Assembly: GCA_022601195.1 (NCBI GenBank)
Contig: JAHZIX010000022.1
Span: forward strand, 140,316-204,315
DNA from: Deltaproteobacteria bacterium
Lineage (GTDB): Bacteria > Acidobacteriota > Thermoanaerobaculia > Multivoradales > JAHZIX01
Direction: 5' to 3'
DNA length: 64,000 nt
A program made the position numbers and the translations under genes. This document shows positions 19,401 to 29,000 of the stretch, one piece after another (position 1 is the first letter of the stretch; each line of letters starts with the position of its first letter). The notes beneath the pieces are model-generated. The model did no database searches. It saw nothing but the letters and a program-made list of their open reading frames with translations, and was not told the DNA's origin.

Positions 19401-22400
19401 CTGCTCCGGGAGACCTTGCCCGAGGCGCTCTTGCTGCCAAGCAGCAAAATCCGCGTACTGCACCGCCAGATCCTCCAGGGGGGATGGCATTCCAGCGGCA
19501 AAGGCACCGTAGAGGGTCGAGACCTCTCGGCTCAGGACGCCCCAAGACCAACCATCGGCGATGACGTGATGAAGGGTCACCAGCAGGAAGTGATCGTCCC
19601 CCTGAAGACGCAGCAGAAGACAGCGCAGCAATGGGCCCTTGGCGAGATCGAAGGGCTGGCTCGCCGAAGCTCGAAGGAGCTCAAAACCCCGCGCAGACCG
19701 CTCCTCCGACTCGAGGGCGGACAGGTCGATGACGGGCAGACTCACCTCTAAGTGAGGTGCGATCTGCTGCTGAGCCTTGCCCCCGGGAGCAGAAAAAGTC
19801 GTGCGCAGCGCTTCGTGACGCTGCACCAAGGCATCCAGGGCTCGGCCCAGAGCGGCCCGGGACAGTGACCCCTGGAGGCGCAAACAGCCGGGCAGGTTGT
19901 AGGCCGCCGAGGAGGGATCCAGCTGGTGCAGGAACCACAACCGCTGCTGAGGAAAGGAGAGGGGTAGATCGCCACTTCGGTCCAGCCGAGGAATCGGCTC
20001 CGCCTCGTCTCTTCCGGCTTCCTCCACCAACACCGCCAACCCAGCCACTGTCGGCGCCTCAAAGAGCTGCTCCAGAGAGATCTTCGCAGCTAGCTGGTCT
20101 CGCACCCGGGAAAGCAGCCGAGTGGCCATGAGGGAATCTCCCCCCAGCTCGAAGAAATCGTCGTGGCGACCGACCTCAGCAATGCCCAGGGAGTGTTGAA
20201 ACAGGGTCGCCAAACCCTCCTCCGTCGACCCTTCCGGCACCGCCCAGGCAGTGGCCATAGCGGGCCGGGCGTGAGCCTCGGCCGCCGGACCCACTGCCTG
20301 AGCGGTTGCCGAATCGCCGGTGCCAACCGCGGGGGGGACCTCGGTCGGCAAATCGATCCAATACCGTTGGCGCTCGAAGGGATAGGTGGGGAGAGCCACC
20401 CGCCGGCGTTGCTCACCGGACCACAATCGATCCCAGTCCACCTCGACCCCAGCCGTCCACAGGCCGCCCAGGGCTTGGAGCATGGCTTGTTGATCAGGCT
20501 TGCCACGACGGGGATGCCCGAGGGAAGAAAAGACCACCGCCGACGCCCCGAGAGCTCGTTTCGCCAACTTGCCGAGGGTCTCCCCAGGGCCTACCTCCAG
20601 CAAAATCGGCTCATCGACGACGGCGGAAGAGGTCGAAAGCGCCCCAAGGCCGGCGGCGAAGCGAACCGGCTGCCGCAGCTGGCGACTCCAATACCCGGGA
20701 TCGGTGGCCTCCTCGGGAGTGATCCAGGTTCCAGTGAGATTGGAAAGGAAGGGAATCTCCGGCGGCCGCAATGTCATCCCCTCCAAGTGGCCACGAAAGG
20801 CCTCTGCTGCCCCTTCCATGGAAACGGAATGGAAGGCATGGGAGGTATGGAGAGGACGATTCTCGACGCCTCGCCCCTCCAGCTGGGCGGCGAAGGCAGC
20901 GATGCTCTCTGCGGGACCCGACACGGAACAGGCTTCCGGACCGTTGATGGCCGCTAGCTCTACGACCTGGCCCGCAGCCGTACCTTCGGCTGCTTCTTCT
21001 AGCAAAGGCACCAGGGCTTGCTCCGAAAGGGCCACCCCTAACATGCTTCCCGGCGGTTGCTGAGCCATCAACCGACCCCGCTGAGCCACCAGGGCAAGGC
21101 CATCCTCGAAGGAAAAGACTCCCGCCAGATAAGCCGCTGTGACCTCACCCAGGGAATGCCCCAGGAGGGCCGCGGGGCGAATTCCCCAAGACCCCCACAG
21201 CTCCGCCAGCGCCACCTCCACGGCAAATAGGGCCGGTTGAGCCAGGGCGGTGTTCTGCAGCTGCTCGGTGGCTCGGTCTTCTTCCCCGGATTCCGCAAAG
21301 AGAATCTCTCGAAGATCCAGGCCTAGGTGGGGCAGGAAACCGTCGGCTATCCGATCCAAGGCCAGGCGAAAAACTTCCTCCTGCTGCCACAGCTGGTGAG
21401 CCATCCGGAGATGCTGGGATCCTTGACCGGGCAGGAGAAATGCCACGGGAGCTTGTTGCCGCTGGCACTCCGTGGTTCTACCGCTAGCTCGCAGAGCCTC
21501 CACTGCGGCGGCCCTGGTGTCGGCGGGCCTAGTGTCGGCGGGCCTGGTCTCGACAACCACCGTGCGCCGATAGGCAAAGGCCTGACGGCCCTGTTGCAGG
21601 GTGAAAGCTACATCCGCCAATGGACGACTCTCCCCCTCTTGAGCATCCCCTTCGACAAAGCTTGCGAGGCGCTCCGCCGCCACCGACGTTGCCGCTTCGG
21701 TCTTGGCCGAAAGCACCAACAACTGAAAGCCACGGGAAGGCCCGGAAGCAGGTTGGGGAGGTGCTTCCTCCAACACCAGATGAGCATTGGTACCCCCGAA
21801 GCCAAAGGAGCTGACCCCGGCCCGACGGGGCACCTCACCCCTTTCCCAGGGCCTCAACTCGGTGTTGACGAAGAAGGGACTGGCGGCGAAATCGATCTCC
21901 GGATTGGGAGTTTCGAAGTTCAGACTGGGAGGGATTTGCCCATGGTGCAGGCTGAGGACCGTCTTGATCAGGCCCGCTGCTCCCGCGGCGGCATCCAAAT
22001 GGCCCACATTGGATTTCACCGAGCCGAGAGCGCAGAATTGGCTTTCCGGAGTTTCCGCCCGATAGGCAGCGGTGAGGGCGGCGACTTCGATGGGGTCACC
22101 GAGCTCGGTGCCGGTGCCGTGAGCCTCCACATAGCCGATACTGGCTGCGGGGACTCCGGCATTGGCGAGAGCCTCGGCCACCACCGCCGACTGCTTTTGC
22201 AAGCTGGGAGCGGTGAATCCCACTTTGTGGGCACCGTCGTTGTTGGTCGCAGAGCCCCGGATGACCGCCAGGATTCGATCGCCGTCTTCCAAAGCCTCTT
22301 CCAGACGCCGCAACACCACGATGCCGGCGCCGCTGCCAAATACGGTCCCCCGGCCGGCAGCGTCGAAGGGACGAGTGTGACCGTCCGGAGAGGTGATACC

Positions 22401-23072
22401 GCTCTCCTCGTAGAGATAGCCACCGCGATGGGGTACCCGCACCGAGCAGCCACCGGCCAGGGCCATATCCGACTCATAACTGAGCAGGCTCTGGCAGGCC
22501 AGGTGCACCGCCACCAAGGAGGTGGAACAGGCGGTCGCCACCGTATAGGCGGGCCCGTCCAAGTTCAACTTGTAGGCCACGCGGGTGGCGACGAAATCCG
22601 GTGCGTTCGCCAACCCCGCCTCCCAGGCCCCCAAAGAGGCCGCCAAGGTGGGATGAGCGGCCAGGCGCAAGAGATAGGTACTCAGACTAGCGCCACCGAA
22701 CACTCCCACCGGGCCGGGCACCCGCTCCGGATCATAGCCGGCGTTCTCCATGGCCTGCCAGGAGCACTCTAGGAAGAGGCGCTGTTGAGGATCCAACAGC
22801 TGCGCTTCCCGGGGGCTATAGCCGAAGAAGGACGCATCGAAGCGATCGACACCGTCCAGGAGAAATCCAGCGGGAACGAAAGACGGATGGTCCAGTAGCT
22901 CCCCTTCGACCCCTGCCTCCTGGAGCTCTTGGCGATCGAAAAAGCGAAGACTCTCGGTGCCGGCACAAAGCTGCGACCAGAATTGCCCCAGGTCCTGAGC
23001 CTCCGGGAACCGGCCCGCCAGTCCCACCACCGCAATCGCCGAAGCGAGATTCTCGGACTCTTCGACGCTCAT
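13410..23072 (-). CDS. Hybrid PKS-NRPS: KS-AT-ACP-C-A-PCP-C-A-PCP
   Basis: 3220 residues. KS 12-430 has active-site TACSTS (Cys near 181) and ends GTNAHLVLEEAPP. AT 540-850 has GHSLGE and HAFH, the latter typical of malonyl-CoA selection. No reductive domain follows before the ACP (GGDSL near 980). C 1030-1470 has HHVIADG; the first A domain has YTSGSTG near 1661; PCP with GGDSI near 2055. The second C starts LTPVQEGMLFH near 2113 and has HHLILDG; the second A domain has the variant HTSGSSG near 2718; PCP GGDSI near 3110. The C-terminus is an acidic tail containing DLDPEDLDDILSQ, likely a docking element for the next protein. Start and stop overlap the neighbouring genes by 4 bp (ATGA at both ends). 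No thioesterase or epimerase is present. Confidence 0.96.
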   Translation of the reverse strand: MSVEESENLASAIAVVGLAGRFPEAQDLGQFWSQLCAGTESLRFFDRQELQEAGVEGELLDHPSFVPAGFLLDGVDRFDASFFGYSPREAQLLDPQQRLFLECSWQAMENAGYDPERVPGPVGVFGGASLSTYLLRLAAHPTLAASLGAWEAGLANAPDFVATRVAYKLNLDGPAYTVATACSTSLVAVHLACQSLLSYESDMALAGGCSVRVPHRGGYLYEESGITSPDGHTRPFDAAGRGTVFGSGAGIVVLRRLEEALEDGDRILAVIRGSATNNDGAHKVGFTAPSLQKQSAVVAEALANAGVPAASIGYVEAHGTGTELGDPIEVAALTAAYRAETPESQFCALGSVKSNVGHLDAAAGAAGLIKTVLSLHHGQIPPSLNFETPNPEIDFAASPFFVNTELRPWERGEVPRRAGVSSFGFGGTNAHLVLEEAPPQPASGPSRGFQLLVLSAKTEAATSVAAERLASFVEGDAQEGESRPLADVAFTLQQGRQAFAYRRTVVVETRPADTRPADTRAAAVEALRASGRTTECQRQQAPVAFLLPGQGSQHLRMAHQLWQQEEVFRLALDRIADGFLPHLGLDLREILFAESGEEDRATEQLQNTALAQPALFAVEVALAELWGSWGIRPAALLGHSLGEVTAAYLAGVFSFEDGLALVAQRGRLMAQQPPGSMLGVALSEQALVPLLEEAAEGTAAGQVVELAAINGPEACSVSGPAESIAAFAAQLEGRGVENRPLHTSHAFHSVSMEGAAEAFRGHLEGMTLRPPEIPFLSNLTGTWITPEEATDPGYWSRQLRQPVRFAAGLGALSTSSAVVDEPILLEVGPGETLGKLAKRALGASAVVFSSLGHPRRGKPDQQAMLQALGGLWTAGVEVDWDRLWSGEQRRRVALPTYPFERQRYWIDLPTEVPPAVGTGDSATAQAVGPAAEAHARPAMATAWAVPEGSTEEGLATLFQHSLGIAEVGRHDDFFELGGDSLMATRLLSRVRDQLAAKISLEQLFEAPTVAGLAVLVEEAGRDEAEPIPRLDRSGDLPLSFPQQRLWFLHQLDPSSAAYNLPGCLRLQGSLSRAALGRALDALVQRHEALRTTFSAPGGKAQQQIAPHLEVSLPVIDLSALESEERSARGFELLRASASQPFDLAKGPLLRCLLLRLQGDDHFLLVTLHHVIADGWSWGVLSREVSTLYGAFAAGMPSPLEDLAVQYADFAAWQQERLGQGLPEQHAEYWRQRLTPPPAPLNLPRDRPRSARRRSQDRKLSGGTHHFEVPAALASSLEELCRSRGTTLFVVIMAAFQTLLARHCDQADIALGTPVANRSRPELEGLIGFFVNTLVVRSDLSGNPTFATLLERVAQGALEAQVHQDLPFERLVDELQPERQAGRNPFFQVAFALQNTPQEATAVADLEITPYTIETDTAVFDLTLSLFPGPKSHQASLQFDRDGFDETTIRRWCGQFLRLLTAIGESPQLRLRELPLLGAVDRHQLVVEWNATDTAYPRDAAIHHLFEEQARRRPDDAAVIDGDTTLTYGQLDQRANQVARALLRQGVGPGDLVGLLLERSSLLVEGILGTLKVGAAFLPLDPDYPAERLTFMMQDAEAAALLVGAGLEERLPPALAPDASGALSDQTEVLVLPQAARGESQGPLPCGAELSPNRGGDLAYVMYTSGSTGRPKGVMVPHRAVVRLVRSTNYLNLGPEDRLPQLAAAAFDAITLELWGALLNGGALVLVPRSVALSPPALEEMFHHHGVSAGFVTAALFGQVMDQAPAAFTGMRYTLAGGEAVNPQWARRALAQEPPVPLLNGYGPTESTTFAVVHQVSKLAPEAERVPIGRPISNTRSYVLDRRLRAVPLGTSGELCLGGDGLAQGYLRRPALTAEKFVPDDLSGRPGSRLYRTGDLVRQLSDGLLDCFGRLDRQVKVRGFRIELGEVESALEGLAPVQAAAVMVREDRPGDRRLVGYVVGMEEESLEAEELRGALIGQLPAFMVPATLVILEEMPLTANGKVDREALPAPDWQGDGGGEHQEPQTPQERALCEIWQAVLGVESVGVQDNFFALGGDSILSIQIVARAREAGLNLTPAALFENQTIAELAAVCGEAGASPESASRAPEAEVEELPDTFPLTPVQEGMLFHTLLHPGGGVYHEQMVCELRGALDVEAFETAWQQVIGRHEVLRTAFFWDGEETPFQRVAAQVEVGLEVIEGGDLEAFLEQDRRRDLNLTEPPLLRLTLLKESAEQSFFVWSFHHLILDGWSVGLVLKEVLDLYHGAEVSSLPLVSSYRGYVRWLGEQDLTAAETYWREALGDVSAATPLGLVRKGGEPEGADAEPPGGRSGERGLREIRLSKQMTSSLGEWARQHHLTLNTLIQGAWAWVLGHYSGEQDLVFGATVAGRPPGLAGVEEMVGLFINSLPLRVRLQPAAAPAPWLAELQQRFVALRQFEHTPLARVQSWSGVGQGEALFDSLVVFENVPMDDSLRRPGESPQVIDARFVQRANDALVILVEPASELLLRVGYEKDLIDDTAAHRLLAHLQRALVGLTGKGTRALRQISLMAPAERHQMLLEWNEATVEYPAGGCLQHIVEEQARRLPEVEAVVFEGQRMSYGELDRRANQLAHQLRSLGVGPETLVGLCLPRCRDLVVGVLGILKAGGAYVPLDPELPSRRLELIAGESRLGYLVTNEELVDRFRGLEEGTVCLDREDPDGESWPATAPANWSRPEHLAYVMHTSGSSGVPKGVMIPHGGVVNRLRFAPAAGHLRRGDRFLHKASLGFDVSVLEIFLPLLAGGAVVMARPGGQRDPSYLVQLMALEGVHQAIFPPSLLRLLVEEPDMGLCQQLHSIASSAEALPPLLQRRFFAKLKADLYNRYGPTEASIAATSWRCDRKVGSAVVPIGRPIARAHVHVLDRDLQPLAAGVTGRLYISGPGLARGYHRAPRRTAEAFLPNAFDGPLGGRLYDTGDLARFRSDGALEFLGRADHQVKVRGYRVELGEIEAALVALEEVREAVVMAREDAVGVHRLVAYAVPEAGGEIDAASLLEALGQRLPEFMVPSVVVPLDALPLNANGKVDRRALPQPELGRQAVANPFVAPQGPGQEAMAAVWREVLGVEKVGVDDDFFQLGGDSILSIRLASRARQEGFDLNLRQLFESRTVAKLVNLVGEPLPPGERPTAVGPGEANGDFPSLDYPDDQLSGAAGTEGEGQEDFSDLDPEDLDDILSQVALAGDDGGGWS
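13560..16740 (-). other. Module 5: C-A-PCP, substrate unassigned
   Basis: The C domain starts LTPVQEGMLFHTL and carries HHLILDG. The pocket, read from FDVSVLE, QAIFPPS, HSIASSAEAL and NRYGPTEASIA, gives approximately DVLIASRIAK, which I cannot match to any code I know. The usual GGEA/SGEA motif reads SSAEA. The core lysine (NGKVDRR) is intact, so the domain looks functional. Confidence 0.75.
16750..19990 (-). other. Module 4: C-A-PCP, valine-like predicted
   Basis: The C domain (LPLSFPQQRLWF, HHVIADGWS) takes the polyketide intermediate. The pocket from FDAITLE, GFVTAAL, TLAGGEA and NGYGPTESTTF is DALFLGGTFK, close to the valine codes DAFWIGGTFK/DALWIGGTFK. The carrier is GGDSI-type. Confidence 0.7.
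20000..23072 (-). other. Module 3: KS-AT-ACP, malonyl, non-reducing
   Basis: KS and AT motifs are intact, HAFH indicates malonyl-CoA, and the roughly 100 residues between AT and ACP are a linker with no KR, DH or ER motif. The predicted output is a beta-keto extension. Confidence 0.85.
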
Positions 23073-26000
23073 CGGCGACCTCCTACCGGTTGACGGGCCT
23101 GGCTCTCTGCGATCTCCGCGTCCTGACTTTCTAGCTCCTGAGGTTCCAGCTCCTTGGATTCCACCTCAGGAGAGCTCCTAGCCCGAGGGTCTTTTCGTCC
23201 TCCAGGGCCACGACGACGAGCCATGCGCTGGCGACGTAGGGCTCCCCGGCCTCGGCTATCCACCAAAGTCTCGGTCGGTTCTTCGCTACCCTTTTGGAGC
23301 CGCTCGATGACTCTGGCCAAGCCCTTGATGCTCGGCCCCTCGTAAAGGCTCGCCGCGGGAACTTCGACCCCCAGCTGCCGCTTGATCTCCGCCACCACCT
23401 GAATACCCACCAACGAAGTTCCCCCCAACTCGAAGAAGTTGTCCAAGGATCCGATCCCTTCGATCGCCAGCTGCCCCTGCCAAATTTGCGCTAGCGTTCG
23501 TTCCAACTCTCCTTCCGGCTTGACGAACCGGTTCTGGAGCGGAGGTCGAGGATGGGCCCTTCGCGGCTCACCGGAATCCTGGAGCTGATCCGCCAAGGCG
23601 TTCTGAGCCTGGCGCAACAGCTCTTCCGCATCCGTCGACCTTCCATAGGCTTGAGTCAGGGCCTGAAAGTCCTGGGGAGAGACCAAGATTCGAGGAGCCG
23701 AGCGGTTCGCCAGCACCCGGTAGAAGGCATCGATTCCCTCCTGACCATCGATACCCGCAGCCCGCAGCCCTTGGTCGCTGCCTTCCTCTGAAGCAGCCTC
23801 CTGCCGTAGCCCACCGAGGCGGCTGTCGGCCCGTGCGGCCATACCTTGGTCTTTCCAGGCTCCCCAGGCGATGGAACAACACAAGGTGCCGGGATGACGG
23901 CAATGAAAGCCCTCGGCGAAGGCGTCCAAAGCATTGTTGGCCGCGCTGTAGTCCACCTGTCCAAAGCCTCCCAGAGGAGCCGCTAGGGACGAGAAGAGAA
24001 GGAGAAAGTCGAGCTCACCAGCCCCCAAGGCGGCTTCCAAAGCAGGACCACCGAGGACCTTGGGAGCCAAAACAGCGGCAGCATCTTCTACGGTCTTGCG
24101 CTGCGCGACCCCGTCACCGGCTACCCCAGCGGCGTGAATCACGCCGTCCAAGCGACCGAACCGTTGGCGAGCACTTCGCACGACCTCGGTCATGGCGGCG
24201 ACATCAGCGACATCAGCGGTGGTGGCCATGACCTCGGCTCCTGCCTCCTCCAGCTCCCGCCAGCTCTCCGCTTCCGGCACTCTTCGGCCAGTCAGCACCA
24301 AGCGGGCCTGCCACCGGCGGGCCAACTCGAGGGCAAAAACCCTTCCCAATCCACCGAATCCACCGGTGATCAGGTAGACGCCCCGGCGCCGCAGAAGTAA
24401 ATCGGACTCCAATTGGGGAGTCACCGTTGTGGGAGACGAGGAAGCCTCCTCGGACCGAGCTTCCGGGGAGGCGATCCCGTGAGGCAGTTCCGGCAAGGAG
24501 ACGGCTCGCGCTGTTTGCTCCCAACGGCTCTCCCCCCGATAGGCCACCGGAGGCTCCAGCCCGTCGCTGGGTTCCTCCGCCAGGAGACGACGGGCCAATC
24601 GTTCTAGAGCCGGGCCGGCCTTGGGCAAAGTGATGTCAACGGAGCGACAAGTGAGAGCGGGCGACTCCTGGGGCAAGACTCGGGCCGGTCCGTGGATCGC
24701 CGCCCTCGCCGGTAATGGAGCATCGCCGAAGGTCACCCTCTGGGCTCCCGTGGTGACCACCGTGAGCCTGATGGGCTGCTCAAAAGTCCGGCGGCCAATC
24801 GCTTGCCCCAGACCCAGGAGACTGTAGAAACCCAGCTCCAGGTCCACGGAAGACACCGACTCTCCGTTGGTAACGCTGGTCACGGATCCCAGGTGCACGA
24901 CTCGACGAGGCAATCTTCCGGCCCCCTCCACGGCTTGAAACAAGCTCTCCAGGTCGACGCTGGAGCCGGGGCGAAGGTGGAAGAGGTCAGGGGAAATCTG
25001 CTGAAACTCGGAACCTGGAACCACCGAGACAACCTCGGCGCCGTAGTTCCGTAGTTGCCTGGCCATTTCCTCTCCGAGGCCTTCCTGATCTTCGAAGAGC
25101 AGCCATTTTTCTCCAGCGGCGGGCGCCGGCCTGGGGGGTGCCACGGAAGGCTGCCAATAGGGCAGGTAAAACCAGTCCTTCAACTCCCTTCGCTGAGCCG
25201 CGGTGGCGATCGAGTCGGACTCCGGACTTGGCTGGGGAGCCGCAACCGCCGGCTCGGCCCAATACCGCTGGCTCTGAAAGGGATAAGTGGGCAGGACTTG
25301 CCGGCGCCGCTCTTCTGCGCCATAGAAATGCTGCCACTGGGGCTTGATTCCGGACAGCCACAGCCGCCCGAGGGTAGTGAGCAGAAAGCGGCTGTCGTCT
25401 TCCCTGCTCTTGGCCGCCGGTAGCGAAGCCAGTGCCCGGTGGGCCGTCGAGAAAGCCTCCTGCCGGCGGGCCAGAGTCGTCAGAGCCTGACCGGGGCCGA
25501 CCTCCAACAACAACCGGCTGGGGTCTTCCAGCAACCGCCCCACCGCCGCGGCGAAACGCACCGGCTGGCGAAGCTGGGCCGCCCAATAGGAGGCATCCAC
25601 AGCCTCCTCCGAGCGAATCCAATCGCCGCTGACGTTGGAGAGGAAAGGCAGCCGTGGAGTGGATCGAGGCCGTTGGGCAACAGCCTTTTCGAAGGCCACC
25701 ACCGCCGGTTCCATCATGGCGGAGTGAAAGGCGTGGGAAGTGGCCAGAAGACGACAGGGAATCCCCTCCTCCTTGAAGGACTTCTCCAACTGCACCACCG
25801 CCTGTCGCGGTCCCGAGACGACGGTGGACCGGGGACCGTTGATCACCGCCACCTCGAGGGTCTCCAGAGCGGCTGCTAGATCGGGCGAGAAAGATGGCTG
25901 ATGCCCCCTACCCGCCAGCAAATCCTCGACCTCTTCTGCCGGTAGGGAAACGGAGAGCATGGCACCCGCCGACATCTCCCCCATCAAGCGGCCGCGCTCG

Positions 26001-29000
26001 GCAACCAGAGCTAGGGCATCCTCTAGGGTGAAAACTCCCGCCAAACAGGCTGCCACCCACTCGCCGATGGAGTGCCCCAGGTAGGCATCGGGCTTCAGGC
26101 CCCAATCGCTCCACAGACCGGCCAAGGAATATTCCACCGCAAACAGGGCGGGCTGAGCGAAGCGAGTTGCGGTCAGCCGTTCCTTGGCTTGAGCCAAACT
26201 CGAGCCCTCGGCGGGAAGGTGGTCGGAAGAGGGGTCGGAGAAACCAAGGAGCTCCCGAAGATCGATGCCCATGGGCACCCGTAGGATCTCGGCACAGTGG
26301 TCCAAACGCCGCCGGAATCCCTCTTCGTTGCGATAGAGGCTGGCGGCCATGCCGAGGTGCTGACTCCCTTGACCGGGAAACAGGAACGCCACCGAAGGCT
26401 CGCTGCCGGGGGCTGTCCCAATCCATTGCACCTCCGGCTCCTCTCCCCGTAACAGGGAGATTGCTTCTTCCCGGCCCTCGGCGACCACGGCCATGCGGTG
26501 GCCGAGAGAACGCCGGCCGCGCTGCAAGGTAAAAGCAGCGTCAGCTAGGGGGATCTCCGGGCGGGATTCCAGATGGTCCGCCAACTCGACTGCTGCCTGG
26601 AAGAGGGGTTCTTCACCCTGGGCTGACAACAGGAGAAGCTGGTGAGGCCGCGAGGCACCCCCGGGGCTACGGGGAGGTGCCTCCTCGAGCACCAAGTGGG
26701 CGTTTGTGCCGCCAATGCCGAAGGAGCTGACCCCGGCTCGCCGCGGCCCATTCTCCGCTGGCCACGGTTGCAAACGGTGATTGACTGCGAAGGGCCCCCG
26801 GGAGAAGTCGATCTTGGGGTTGGGTTGTTCGAAACCTAGGCTGGCCGGCAATTCCCGGTGCTCCAAAGCCAATACGGTCTTGATCAGACCAGCCACTCCC
26901 GCAGCGGTGTCCAGGTGCCCCAGGTTGCTCTTCACGGAGCCCACAGCACAGGCGCCGCGGCGCTCCTGAGAACCCAGCGCCAGGCTCAAGGCCTCCATCT
27001 CGATGGGATCCCCCAGCTCCGTACCGGTGCCGTGAGCCTCCACATAGGAAATGGACTCGGGGGTGGCCTCCGCCATTTCCAGAGCCTCGGCGATGACCGC
27101 TGCCTGGCACTCCACGCTGGGAGCGGTATACCCCACCTTCTGTCGGCCGTCGTTGTTGACCGCCGAGCCCCGTAGGATGGCCCGGATGGAATCGCCGTCC
27201 GCCACCGCCTCCGCCAGCCTCTTGAGCACGACGATGCCCGTTCCGCTTCCCCTCACGGTGCCCTGGGCCGCAGCGTCGAAGGGACGACAGTGGCCGTCTG
27301 GGGAGAAGATCATCCCCGGTTGGTACCGGTAGCCTTGGGCCTGGGGAATCTCTAGGGAAGAACCGCCCGCTAGAGCGACATCGATCTCACCGCTGAGCAA
27401 GCTCTGGCAGGCTAGGTGTACCGCTACCAAAGAGGTAGAGCAAGCTGTTTGTACCGCCACCGCCGGCCCTCGGAGGTCGAGGGCGTAGGCCACCCGGCTC
27501 GCCAGGAAGTCCTTGAGGTTACCGACGCTCAATTGGTAGACCTCTGCCGGATCCACCGCTCCGCCTCCCAAACCCAATTGGTACAGCATGTAGGACTCGA
27601 GGCCCGCGCCCGCATAAACCCCGACGGTGCGATTCGTAGCCTCATCTTCGGGATTGCAGCCGGCTGATTCCAAGGCTTCCACCGCGCATTCCAGGAACAG
27701 GCGATGTTGAGGATCCATGGCGATGGCTTCCCGCGGGCTGTAACCGAAATAGCCCGCATCGAAGCGATCGATCCCATCGAGGAGAACCGATTTCTTGACG
27801 AAGCCCTCTCGGCCCAGTTGCTCCCGAGACACTCCCGCCTCCAGGAGCTGGTCATCGCTCAACTCCTCCACAGCCTCTCGACCCTCTCGCAATAGCTTCC
27901 AGAAGGCCGCCGGATTCGATGCTCCAGGAAAGCGACAAGCCAAGCCCACGACCGCAATGGAGCCGTCCCGATGCTCTCCTCGCGACCGCTTGCGCCCCCG
28001 CACCCGGGCCGAGGCCAGGGCCGACTCTCCTACGGAGGCTTCGCCAAAGGCTGCTACCAAAGAGCGAATGGTCGGATAGCGAAACAGATCCACCAGGGTG
28101 AGACGGTCACCGAGCACCGGCTGGAGATCACCATGGACTCGGGTCACCAGCAGTGAATGGCCACCGAGGTCGAAGAAGTTGTCATCCAGACCCACCTGAG
28201 CTAGGCCGAGGGCCCGACGCCAAACCTCGGCGACCGCCTGCTCCCGCTCGCTGCGCGGCAATGCGCTCTTGCCAGCACCGGTTCCGGTAGCCACCCGCGG
28301 CTGGGCTGCCGGCAAAGCTTGGCGATCCAGTTTCCCGGCGGGAGACCGAGGCAGCTTCTCGAGGAAAACGATGCGGGCAGGAATCATCGAAGGGGGCAGC
28401 TGCCGACGAGCCGCGTCTTTCAGCTGGTCCGCAGACACTTCCTCCTCGCCAGCCACCACATAGGCCACCAGGTGGCCACCACCGGAAGGGTCTGTCGCCG
28501 CGGCGACCACGCACTCCGCCACCGCTGAATGGCCGGCCAGAGCCGCCTCCACTTCGCCCGGCTCGATGCGAAATCCGCGAATCTTGAGCTGTTGATCACG
28601 GCGGCCGAGAAAATCGATCTCACCGCGGGACAACCACCGAGCGAGATCCCCCGTACGGTACATTCGTTGACCCGGCAGAGCCGAAAAGGGGGCTGGAACA
28701 AACCGTTCCGCGGTCAGCCCGGGGCGCCCCAAGTAGCCGCGACCGACGCCCAAACCACCGACATAGAGCTCCCCCACGACTCCCACGGGCGAAGACTTGC
28801 CCTGGCCGTCCAGGACGTAGCACTGTACGTTTTCTAGGGGGCGGCCGATACTCGGTTTGGTGGGCGCTAATTTTGAAGCCTCGAGCCTAGAAGAGTCCCG
28901 CCCGGAGGTAGCCTCGTGGGGGCTTGTCGAGAGTTCGGGCGAATCTCCATCCGCACGACCACCGCTGGCGTCCGTGCTCCCAGCTCGACTCCCAGGTCCA

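Noticed and set aside
21327..22772. Long open frame on the + strand (481 codons)
   Set aside because: It lies antisense to the intact KS-AT region and has no protein family resemblance.
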